From the NCBI RefSeq assembly GCF_009800925.1, contig NZ_WOYF01000006.1, forward strand, positions 43,937 to 107,936: 64,000 nt of DNA, in the 5' to 3' direction. Under the pieces are notes generated by a model. It saw only the letters and a program-made list of their open reading frames with translations. It did no database searches and was not told where the DNA came from. The DNA comes from Budvicia diplopodorum. Its GTDB lineage: Bacteria > Pseudomonadota > Gammaproteobacteria > Enterobacterales > Enterobacteriaceae. The position numbers and the translations under genes were made by a program. Below are positions 18,327 to 25,535 of this stretch, piece by piece. The stretch's first letter is position 1. The number at the start of each line of letters is the position of its first letter.

Positions 18327-19220
18327 CTATTCAGCCAATGCCCGGGTCAGCCACGGTAACAGCTGCTTTTTACGGCTGATGGTATTTTCCATTAGTACCG
18401 GGACCTGACTGACCGGGTTGTGGTTAGAAAAATAGATCTGGCTTTGTGAGGTAGAAAGGGATGTGACCATCAGAACGTAAAAATCCAACTTATCGGTGAC
18501 AACTCTTTTTTCCATCTCTGCTTTTAAATCGGCTATTTTGTCATCAATCGCGGCAAAGCTACTGACTTCAATCTGTGCCAGAATCATTTTGTTATCGGCA
18601 ATGGTGTAGTTTTTTTCATCCTTTTGCAGCAGGCGCTCAATGCTCAGGCCGCTGATATCGGTTTTAGCGTTAAGCAGGCTGAGGGTAAAATCGGCCAGAT
18701 TAACGTTGGCACTAACCGCCAGCGCTTCGGCCGCGGTGCGATCTTGATCTGTTGTTGTCGGGGACTGAAAGCCCACGGTATCGCTCAAGATTGCGCCTAA
18801 CAATAATAGAGAATGAGCCGATGACAGGGTGTAACCTGCCTGGTTCGAGACAATGTCAAACACAATAGTGCCGCAGCAACCCACTTTTCGGATCCACGCA
18901 TCCAATGGCTCTGCGGTGATTAATGAACCCATTCGATGATGATCGATTAGGCCAATCACGTTACTTTTTTCTAATCCGGTAGGTCCCTGTTCCAGTTCGC
19001 TGAAATCAACCAGCCAAACGTCCTGCCCCTCAATATCGTGGCTTAATAAAGTCGGCGGCTGAAGGTTTGCCTGCGTTAACAAAAATTGCGTCTCAGGGTT
19101 TATCTCACCAAGCCTGTAGGCAACAGCATTTCGGTTTAAAAAATTCAACCAGTCGGTAACAACCAGCGCGCTGCATATGCTATCGCTGTCTGGGTTAAGG
19201 TGACCAAAAACTGAAATCAT
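18327..19220 (-). CDS. ppaC: Manganese-dependent (family II) inorganic pyrophosphatase
   Basis: The 297-residue protein has the DHH-family motifs of family II pyrophosphatases: GHLNPDSDS (H7, D11, D13), VDFSE, LIDHHRMG, GAILSDTV, and the C-terminal substrate loop SRKKQLLPWL. It hydrolyses PPi to two phosphates using Mn2+ or Co2+ and is cytoplasmic. I chose ATG 19220, preceded by AGGT, rather than TTG 19226. Family II enzymes are patchy in enterics, which mainly use family I Ppa, so this gene may be an acquired or accessory copy. It is monocistronic as far as can be seen. Confidence 0.92.
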   Translation of the reverse strand: MISVFGHLNPDSDSICSALVVTDWLNFLNRNAVAYRLGEINPETQFLLTQANLQPPTLLSHDIEGQDVWLVDFSELEQGPTGLEKSNVIGLIDHHRMGSLITAEPLDAWIRKVGCCGTIVFDIVSNQAGYTLSSAHSLLLLGAILSDTVGFQSPTTTDQDRTAAEALAVSANVNLADFTLSLLNAKTDISGLSIERLLQKDEKNYTIADNKMILAQIEVSSFAAIDDKIADLKAEMEKRVVTDKLDFYVLMVTSLSTSQSQIYFSNHNPVSQVPVLMENTISRKKQLLPWLTRALAE

Positions 19221-19665
19221 AAACAACCTATTTAATAATGAATGAAGCAGGCCAATACTGATGGCATGCTGAAGTAGTTATGATAAAACAAATGGGCCAT
19301 AATTCGATGATTTATTTGTTGTTATCGGTTACTACCATCATTGATGACCGTAGGAGCAAGATGAAACTAAGTCTTCCCAACGGTTAATCGCTCGAGGGTG
19401 ATAATTCTTTTATTGCCAGAGATAAAAATGTCTCTGTTAAATTGGTTTTATCTTCTATACTTTAGTAGAAAATTCAGCGTTATCAGTATTAACCATATCG
19501 ATTTGATAACGGATATTAAGAACAAAAAAACAGAAATGTTCGATATTTGACTGGCTTTTCCTTAGTCTTAGTTAAAGATGCTGTGCGGTTAAAGGTTCTA
19601 TGCTTAGTATCCACCTTTTTAACAATTTCTTTTTTCATAAAATTTTATGCATAGGGGTTTGAAGA
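19221..19665. other. Divergent AT-rich intergenic region
   Basis: No coding feature is evident in these 445 bases. A TTGACT element at 19547-19552, followed 16 bases later by TAGTTA, could be the promoter of the lipoprotein gene at 19666. Confidence 0.35.
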
Positions 19666-20328
19666 ATGTTAACGATGAAACATATTTCTGCAGGTATCGT
19701 GATTGGCAGCCTTCTATTAGGCGGGTGTACTTCAAAAGTGGTAGATAGCAACGAATTTTCCGGATTTTTACCTGATTATACAAAATTACAGAAAGCTGAA
19801 AGTTCTTCTGGCCAAACGGTACTACGCTGGATGGATTCTACCGTTGATACTAAAAATTATACTAATCTCTACTATGAACCGATTACGTTTTACCCCGCTC
19901 CTAAGCCAACGGCACAGATTAGCCAAGATACGCTAAATCAGGTGCTGAACTACACTAACCAAAATATTAAATCGGCGTTTGGTCAACGATTCACTCTGGT
20001 TAATAGTCCAAAAGCGCCTAACACCCTGATCTTCCGCGGTGCGATTACCGGTGTGGCAACTGCCAATGAAGGGTTGCATTTCTATGAAGTTGTTCCAGTT
20101 GCTTTAGTGATAGCCGGAACGATGGCGGCAACGGGTGAGCGCGATCAGAATACTGAACTGTTCTTTGAAGGTGAGTTAATTGACTCTTCAACCGGTAAAC
20201 CGGTATTTACCGTTGTGCGTAAAGGTTTTGGTAAGCCATTGGATGATAATGCACAAAAAGTAACCGTTGACGATCTGAAAAAGATCGTAACGGATATGGC
20301 ATCAGATATTACCCGATTCAAAAAATAG
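19666..20328 (+). CDS. DUF3313 family lipoprotein
   Basis: A 220-residue protein with lipobox LLGGC (Cys21). The mature part has DUF3313 family hallmarks: SGFLPDYTKL near residue 32, YYEPITFYP near residue 69, and a C-terminal half with RGAITGV and a GELIDSSTGKPVFTVV strand pair. It is probably outer-membrane anchored in the periplasm; function is unknown. The start could be ATG 19666 or the in-frame ATG at 19675. A clean terminator follows, so the gene is a single transcription unit. Confidence 0.87.
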   Translation: MLTMKHISAGIVIGSLLLGGCTSKVVDSNEFSGFLPDYTKLQKAESSSGQTVLRWMDSTVDTKNYTNLYYEPITFYPAPKPTAQISQDTLNQVLNYTNQNIKSAFGQRFTLVNSPKAPNTLIFRGAITGVATANEGLHFYEVVPVALVIAGTMAATGERDQNTELFFEGELIDSSTGKPVFTVVRKGFGKPLDDNAQKVTVDDLKKIVTDMASDITRFKK

Positions 20329-20346
20329 TTAGAGTCTCTCAAATAG

Positions 20347-20373
20347 AAAAATGCGCCGATAGGCGCATTTTTT
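20347..20373 (+). terminator. Rho-independent terminator after the DUF3313 gene
   Basis: An 11-base perfect stem AAAAATGCGCC / GGCGCATTTTT with a GATA loop runs into T residues. It begins 19 bases after the stop codon. Confidence 0.9.
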
Positions 20374-20716
20374 GTGGCATGAACGTAGCCCATTTTTCCC
20401 AATCAGCAAATCAATTCGCTTTGCTGGCATAAGCGGTCATTCCGCTGACAAACGGATTCAGCGTTTAGATGGCTTAGTACTGAAGGTGTGTACAACCGAA
20501 AGAATAATCGCACCGTATAAATTTCAGCTTAAAAAGATCAAGAGAGCATGATGTTCTAAAAAATATTTAAATGCCATAAAATGCATTAAGTTCAAAATAC
20601 TCAACGTTAAATTCCAAAAAATGAGATAAATTAAATATAAAACTCCAATAATTAATGTTAATTAATCATTGAATTAATAATTAATTAACATTAAATTCAC
20701 ATTTAGAGTGGAAAAT
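20374..20716. other. AT-rich noncoding stretch
   Basis: No gene is seen. The second half is strongly AT-rich and includes the long inverted repeat at 20654-20692, just upstream of a candidate promoter. Confidence 0.4.
20654..20692. repeat. AT-only-core inverted repeat upstream of a small ORF
   Basis: AATGTTAATTAAT (20654-20666) and ATTAATTAACATT (20680-20692) are perfect 13-base complements around a 13-base centre. It ends 24 bases before the TTGATA element. It could be an upstream regulator site, an intrinsic bend or an H-NS target. Confidence 0.5.
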
Positions 20717-20746
20717 TTGATAGCCGTTGCTAAGCTAATCTATAAC
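20717..20746 (+). promoter_or_regulatory. Candidate promoter of the 25-residue peptide
   Basis: TTGATA (20717-20722) and TATAAC (20741-20746) are separated by 18 bases and precede the start codon by 59 bases. Confidence 0.5.
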
Positions 20747-20805
20747 AGGTTCAGTGATGTAATTAGCTGATACCTAAATGTTAACCAAGCAGCGAGGAAC
20801 CTCTC

Positions 20806-20883
20806 ATGAAAGTATTACTAACCGTTACCGGCTTCATTCTGCTAGCGTTCTATTCAACGCTGTTTATCATCAGCATGCCTTGA
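20806..20883 (+). CDS. Small hydrophobic peptide, 25 residues
   Basis: The frame ATG 20806 to TGA 20883 encodes MKVLLTVTGFILLAFYSTLF followed by IISMP, a single predicted membrane helix with one N-terminal lysine. GAGG lies eight bases upstream, a promoter lies 59 bases upstream and a strong hairpin follows the stop. Together these form a complete small transcription unit. I do not recognise it among known enteric small membrane proteins. It could be a regulatory small membrane protein or a type I-like toxic peptide. Confidence 0.55.
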   Translation: MKVLLTVTGFILLAFYSTLFIISMP

Positions 20884-20891
20884 TGTTTGTG

Positions 20892-20930
20892 TTCCGCCAG
20901 CATGGGTAACATTGATGGTTGCTGGCGGAA
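20892..20930 (+). terminator. Inverted repeat downstream of the small peptide
   Basis: TTCCGCCAGCA (20892-20902) and TGCTGGCGGAA (20920-20930) are perfect 11-base complements around 17 bases. It starts nine bases after the peptide stop. The T run is missing (AATAAAG follows), so it may be a stabilising 3' stem or a processing site rather than a classical terminator. Confidence 0.5.
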
Positions 20931-21731
20931 TAAAGTCAATTAAGAGATCTGTTGCATACCCTATTTGATTCGTCGCTTTTTGCTACGACTCTGCATCAAA
21001 TTCATTGTTTTTTTTATTCTCTTGTTAAGAAATTTTTAATTCTTAATATTTTTTCCTTTCATTATAAATATATTCATTTCAAAGTGTGGTTATATATCGT
21101 AAATGCGCCTCTAAAACCGTAGTCCCTTAACAGACTGATAGTCAATAATATCGGTAATTAATGAAAACAAAGCTGCGCTAAAGTACAGGTAACAAAATTT
21201 ATCGTTCAGCAGGTCACTCAAATTGCTAACTGGTTATTAACAATAATGCCTTATTTATTGTCATTCGCATACCTACTTGGAGTTAGGTGGCAGTAGCCGC
21301 TTCGCGGTATTTACATTTTCGACAGGGTTCAAAAAAAACACCCCTTTCATTACGAATTTTAGTCGTTTTGAATTATCGGAACAAAATAGCGCAATGGTAA
21401 AGTCCTTTATCTATCGTCTACTAAAAGAGTGAGTCAGCAAACGCAGGATTGATATTATTAATACTTATTCTTTTAAGTAATATACTTAGGATAATGCTGC
21501 CGATTAATCGAGTGACGTAAATTAAGCATAACGAAAATTAAAAAATAACAGGGAAGAGTAGATCGCCGTGTCAGAATATAAGATAATAGTTACATAATGT
21601 TTATTATTGAGAATCACTCTTCATTAACATTATTTTATTTAACGTTCGGATTGAACGTTAACAGGGAAGATTAGCAAAATGGCAACATTCATCTGCCTTT
21701 TGTTAAAATAGGAACTATTGGAGAAGTTGAA
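20931..21731. other. Noncoding region upstream of the InsA-like gene
   Basis: About 800 bases with no credible gene. A 16-base block TAACAGGGAAGAGTAG (21546-21561) recurs at 21659-21674 with one change. The second copy abuts the palindrome at 21640-21660. The repeated block suggests a regulator binding at two places or a duplicated leader. Confidence 0.4.
21640..21660. promoter_or_regulatory. Palindromic operator candidate before the InsA-like gene
   Basis: TAACGTTC and GAACGTTA form an 8-base inverted repeat around five bases, 71 bases upstream of the start codon. Its position suits autoregulation by the small DNA-binding protein that follows. Confidence 0.45.
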
Positions 21732-22013
21732 ATGAAGGATAATCCATCCGCATGCCATCATTGTGATGAGACAAATAGCGTGCGTAAACATGGAAAAGCA
21801 CGATCGGGCATTCAGCGTTACTACTGCTCCGCCTGTCGAAAAACCTTTCAGGTTAAGTACCTTTATCAGGGAAATGAAGACAATATTTTGGAGCAGGTAA
21901 AAAAAGGGCTTAATGATGGAGGTAGTCGCGTTGATATCAGCCGTAAGCTTGGTGTGGAACAAAGCGTTGTTGACCGACATATTTATATACTGACAATGGA
22001 TTCTAGTGCCTAA
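21732..22013 (+). CDS. Stand-alone InsA-like zinc-ribbon/HTH protein
   Basis: The 93-residue protein aligns over its whole length with IS1 InsA (91 aa). It has a zinc ribbon CHHC...YYCSACRKTFQ with the conserved GKARSGIQRYYC segment (residues 8-40), followed by a helix-turn-helix (DISRKLGVEQSVVDRHI). InsA alone represses IS1 transcription and binds its ends. No InsB-like frame, frameshift window or IS1 end was found nearby, so this is not a full IS1. It has a proper start context (GGAGAAGTTGAAATG). It may be a domesticated regulator or a solo remnant. Confidence 0.7.
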   Translation: MKDNPSACHHCDETNSVRKHGKARSGIQRYYCSACRKTFQVKYLYQGNEDNILEQVKKGLNDGGSRVDISRKLGVEQSVVDRHIYILTMDSSA

Positions 22014-22082
22014 GAGCACATTGATATTGCTAGCCCATTAACAGAATTAGCTTGTTAATGGGCTTAAGCTGTACTAGCTCAG

Positions 22083-23257
22083 ACCTGATCTGACAGTTAC
22101 CGGTTTTTATAGGTGTCTGTCAGATTACATCTGGTTCAGATTCTTTTCTGCCCAGACACGTTTTCCATCATGAAGAGCTTCTATCGGCGTACGCCCACAG
22201 CAGACTTTTCCTTGATGAGTTCGTTCATTATTATAATACGATAGCCAGATGTCCAGATCCCTCTGTAATGACTCAAGATCTCCGTATAACTTCTTACGGA
22301 AGGTGACTTGGTAGAACTCCTGTAAGATTGTTTTATGGAACCGTTCACAGATACCATTTGTCTGTGGTGACATCGCTTTTGTCTTGGTATGGTCGATATT
22401 ATTTATCGCCAAATAAAGCTGATAATCGTGTTGCTCAACCTTCCCGCAGTACTCCGTTCCTCGATCGGTTAATATCCTCAGCATCGGTAAACCATGCGCT
22501 TCATAAAAGGGTAAGACGCGGTCATTGAGGATATCGGCTGCGGTAATCGGCGTTTTACTGGTATAAAGCTTGCAGTGAGCGACTTTGGAGTAGGTATCAA
22601 TAAACGTTTGTTGGTAAATTCGACCGACACCTTTCAGGTTACCCACATAAAAGGTGTCTTGAGACCCCAGATAACCTGGATGGGCTGTGTCTATTTCACC
22701 ACAAGCCTCATCATCATGTTTTTTCTTTTCCAGTGCAGCGATTTGCGCATCATTAAGAATGATCCCATCTCTGGCGACCTGCTCTTCAAGTGCTTTTAGG
22801 CGCTTACTGAAGTTCTCCAGATTATGTCTGAGCCAAACAGAACGCACACCACTACCGGAAATAAAGACGCCTTTTTTACGAAGCTCATTACTGGTTCTGT
22901 GTTGGCCATGAGCGGGAAACTCGACGGCATACTCCGTAACAGCAAGCTCTGTAGCTTCGTCAGTTCTATTTTTTAGATTGGGAACACGTTTACTTTGATT
23001 GATGAGCGAATCAATACCACCATCTTCAACGAGTTCTTGATACCGATAAAACGTATCTCGTGAAACGCCCATAATTTTACAGGCACGGGAAACATTCTTA
23101 AGTTCTTCTGCCAAATTTAATAAACCGGCTTTGTGTTTAATAATGGGATTGTTAGTATGCAACATGAGAGTTACCTTTTGTGTTTTGAATAAGGATTCGA
23201 CACCCATATCAAAACCGGTAACTCTCACCTTTTCAAGGTGCTGTGTCAGATTAGGTC
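22083..23257 (-). mobile_element. IS481-family insertion sequence
   Basis: An element of about 1.17 kb holding one intact transposase. The two ends share GACCTGATCTGACA (22082-22095, plus strand) and GACCTAATCTGACA (complement of 23244-23257), with an inner shared TTACCGGTTTT block. The right end carries about 22 extra bases, including a CACCTT / AAGGTG hairpin, that the left end lacks. No target duplication is obvious, so outer limits are approximate. It lies between the InsA-like gene and rlhA and interrupts no recognisable gene. Confidence 0.8.
22125..23165 (-). CDS. IS481-family transposase
   Basis: The 346-residue protein has an N-terminal helix-turn-helix (NVSRACKIMGVSRDTFYRY) and an rve integrase core. 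The catalytic acidic residues are visible as D in TFIDTYSK, D in LTDRGTEYCG and E in NGICERFHKT (DDE). The C-terminus WLSYYNNERTHQGK...RTPIEAL is typical of IS481. I start it at ATG 23165, preceded by AAAGGT; the longer frame would begin inside the terminal repeat. No stops or frameshifts are seen, so it could be active. Confidence 0.92.
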   Translation of the reverse strand: MLHTNNPIIKHKAGLLNLAEELKNVSRACKIMGVSRDTFYRYQELVEDGGIDSLINQSKRVPNLKNRTDEATELAVTEYAVEFPAHGQHRTSNELRKKGVFISGSGVRSVWLRHNLENFSKRLKALEEQVARDGIILNDAQIAALEKKKHDDEACGEIDTAHPGYLGSQDTFYVGNLKGVGRIYQQTFIDTYSKVAHCKLYTSKTPITAADILNDRVLPFYEAHGLPMLRILTDRGTEYCGKVEQHDYQLYLAINNIDHTKTKAMSPQTNGICERFHKTILQEFYQVTFRKKLYGDLESLQRDLDIWLSYYNNERTHQGKVCCGRTPIEALHDGKRVWAEKNLNQM

Positions 23258-23493
23258 GAGACTAATACACTTAAGCTAAGCTCTCTACCCGCATGATAAG
23301 TAAATCTACTTTATTCTTTCTAAGCTCCCTAGTGCGTTACGCGTTAAATCTAAGATACAATAGCCCGTGTTGTGCCGTATTTACTGCTATTTCTTGCTAC
23401 TACGGCGGCAGGGCATAAACGGCTTTCAGGCTGGTCATGTTAAGATAGTCCACTGAAATGCATAATCTGAATCATGATATAACGCAGTGACCT

Positions 23494-25446
23494 ATGAGAC
23501 TTTTAGATAATCAGCTTGAACTACTTAGCCCGGCCCGCGACGTTGACATTGCCCGTGAAGCTATTTTGCACGGTGCTGATGCAATTTACATCGGCGGCCC
23601 CGGTTTTGGCGCTCGCCATAATGCAGGCAATAGCCTGAAGGATATCGCCGATCTGGTTGAGTTTGCCCATCGCTATTATGTAAAAGTGTTTATTACCCTG
23701 AATACCATTCTGCATGATGATGAGCTGGAGCCCGCGCGCCGGTTGATCCATCAGCTTTATCAAGTTGGCGTTGATGCGCTAATTGTGCAGGATATGGGCA
23801 TTTTACAGTTAGATATCCCGCCCATCGACCTCCACGCCAGTACTCAAACCGATATTCGCACCGTCGAGAAAGCCAAATTTCTGTCGGACGTCGGGTTTTC
23901 TCAATTGGTGTTAGCCAGAGAGCTAAACCTTAATGAGATTGCTCAAATTAAGCAAAACGTCAGCTCGTCGATTGAGTTCTTTATTCACGGTGCGCTGTGC
24001 GTGGCGTTTTCTGGCCAATGCTATATTTCTCATGCTCAGACAGGCCGTAGCGCCAACCGCGGTGACTGCTCTCAGGCCTGTCGATTACCGTTTACGCTAA
24101 AAGATGATAAAGGCGGTATCGTTGCCTATGACAAGCACTTGCTGTCGATGAAAGACAATAACCAAGCGGCGAATTTAAACCATCTGGTTAACGTCGGCGT
24201 GCGATCCTTCAAGATTGAAGGGCGCTATAAAGACATGGCCTATGTCAAAAATATTACCGCTTACTATCGCCAACGGCTTGATGCCATCCTAGAGCGGCGC
24301 TCAGATTTATCTCCGGCGTCCAGCGGCAGAACTCAACACCATTTTATTGCCAATCCTGAAAAAACCTTTCACCGTGGCAGCACTGATTATTTCGTTAATC
24401 AGCGCCAGATAGACATAGGCGCTTTTGATTCACCCAAGTTTGTTGGCTTACCGATCGGTGAAGTGCTTAAGGTCACTTCCGCCTATTTAGAGGTTGAAGT
24501 AACTGAACCGTTGAGCAACGGCGATGGCCTAAACGTGCTGATCAAGCGTGAAATTGTCGGCTTTAGAGCGAGTAAGGTTGAGAAGGTTGCCCACTTGCGC
24601 TATCGGGTTTATCCCAATGAAATGCTGCCGGAGCTGAGCCAGCTGCGACAGCATCACCCGTTAAACCGCAATCTGGACCATGTCTGGCAGCAGCTGTTGC
24701 TTAAGTCGTCCAGCGATCGCCGCATTCACGTTGAGCTACGCTTAAGCACTGACGCCGAAAATTTGCTGCTTTGTGCCACCAGTGAAGAGGGTATTTCAGT
24801 GACGGCGTCACTTAGCAACCACTTTGAGGTTGCTAATCAGGCCGATAAAGCGTTAGCCGGTTTAAAAGAGAATCTGGCCAAGCTGGGGCAGACTATGTAT
24901 ACGGCTTGCAGCGTCACTATCGATTTACCGGCGATCTATTTTATACCGAGCGCTCAGCTTAATCAGCTGCGCCGGGATGCGATTGATGCATTAACGACCG
25001 CCCGCATTCAACATTATCAACGGGCTGAGCGCCTTGCGGTTTCGGTACCTGCGCCGGTTTACCCTGAAACGCATCTGACCTTTTTAGCCAACGTTTATAA
25101 TCATAAAGCCCGTGAGTTTTATCAACGCTTTGGCGTTGAGCTGATCGACGCCGCCTATGAAGCCCATCAGGAGAAATCCGAGGTGCCGGTTATGATTACC
25201 AAACACTGCCTTCGCTTTGCCTTCAATTTGTGCCCCAAGCAGGCCAAAGGCGTACAGGGCGTCAAAGGTCGGGCAACGCCAATGCAATTGGTCCATAATG
25301 ATGAAATACTGACGTTAAAATTTGACTGTAAACCTTGCGAGATGCAGGTGTGGAGTAAAATTAAGCCGCACGTTTTGAAAATGCCGCCGTCCGGTAGTAT
25401 TGTGGCATCAATTTCAGTTGATGAATTAAAGAAGACCATTAAGTAG
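23494..25446 (+). CDS. rlhA: RlhA, 23S rRNA C2501 hydroxylation protein (peptidase U32 family)
   Basis: The 650-residue protein is collinear with E. coli RlhA/YdcP (653 aa). It starts LELLSPARDVDIAREAILHG, has the U32 signature near residues 160-190 (EFFIHGALCVAFSGQCYISHAQTG truncated here to motif IHGALC...SGQCYIS), and ends with cysteines in CLRFAFNLCPKQ and CKPCEM that probably bind an Fe-S cluster. RlhA is needed to convert C2501 of 23S rRNA to 5-hydroxycytidine using prephenate as oxygen donor pathway input. It has its own promoter region after the IS element; no co-transcribed partner is seen. Confidence 0.95.
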   Translation: MRLLDNQLELLSPARDVDIAREAILHGADAIYIGGPGFGARHNAGNSLKDIADLVEFAHRYYVKVFITLNTILHDDELEPARRLIHQLYQVGVDALIVQDMGILQLDIPPIDLHASTQTDIRTVEKAKFLSDVGFSQLVLARELNLNEIAQIKQNVSSSIEFFIHGALCVAFSGQCYISHAQTGRSANRGDCSQACRLPFTLKDDKGGIVAYDKHLLSMKDNNQAANLNHLVNVGVRSFKIEGRYKDMAYVKNITAYYRQRLDAILERRSDLSPASSGRTQHHFIANPEKTFHRGSTDYFVNQRQIDIGAFDSPKFVGLPIGEVLKVTSAYLEVEVTEPLSNGDGLNVLIKREIVGFRASKVEKVAHLRYRVYPNEMLPELSQLRQHHPLNRNLDHVWQQLLLKSSSDRRIHVELRLSTDAENLLLCATSEEGISVTASLSNHFEVANQADKALAGLKENLAKLGQTMYTACSVTIDLPAIYFIPSAQLNQLRRDAIDALTTARIQHYQRAERLAVSVPAPVYPETHLTFLANVYNHKAREFYQRFGVELIDAAYEAHQEKSEVPVMITKHCLRFAFNLCPKQAKGVQGVKGRATPMQLVHNDEILTLKFDCKPCEMQVWSKIKPHVLKMPPSGSIVASISVDELKKTIK

Positions 25447-25535
25447 TTTTTCATTCGTAGTTTGTCATACCACGCCGGAGCCGCGCGATAGCGCTCCGGC
25501 TTGAACATCATGATGTTTCTGGAGCATCTTTTTCT

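Noticed and set aside
21732..22124. A complete IS1 element around the InsA-like gene
   Set aside because: No insB-like frame, no frameshift site and no IS1 terminal repeats are present.
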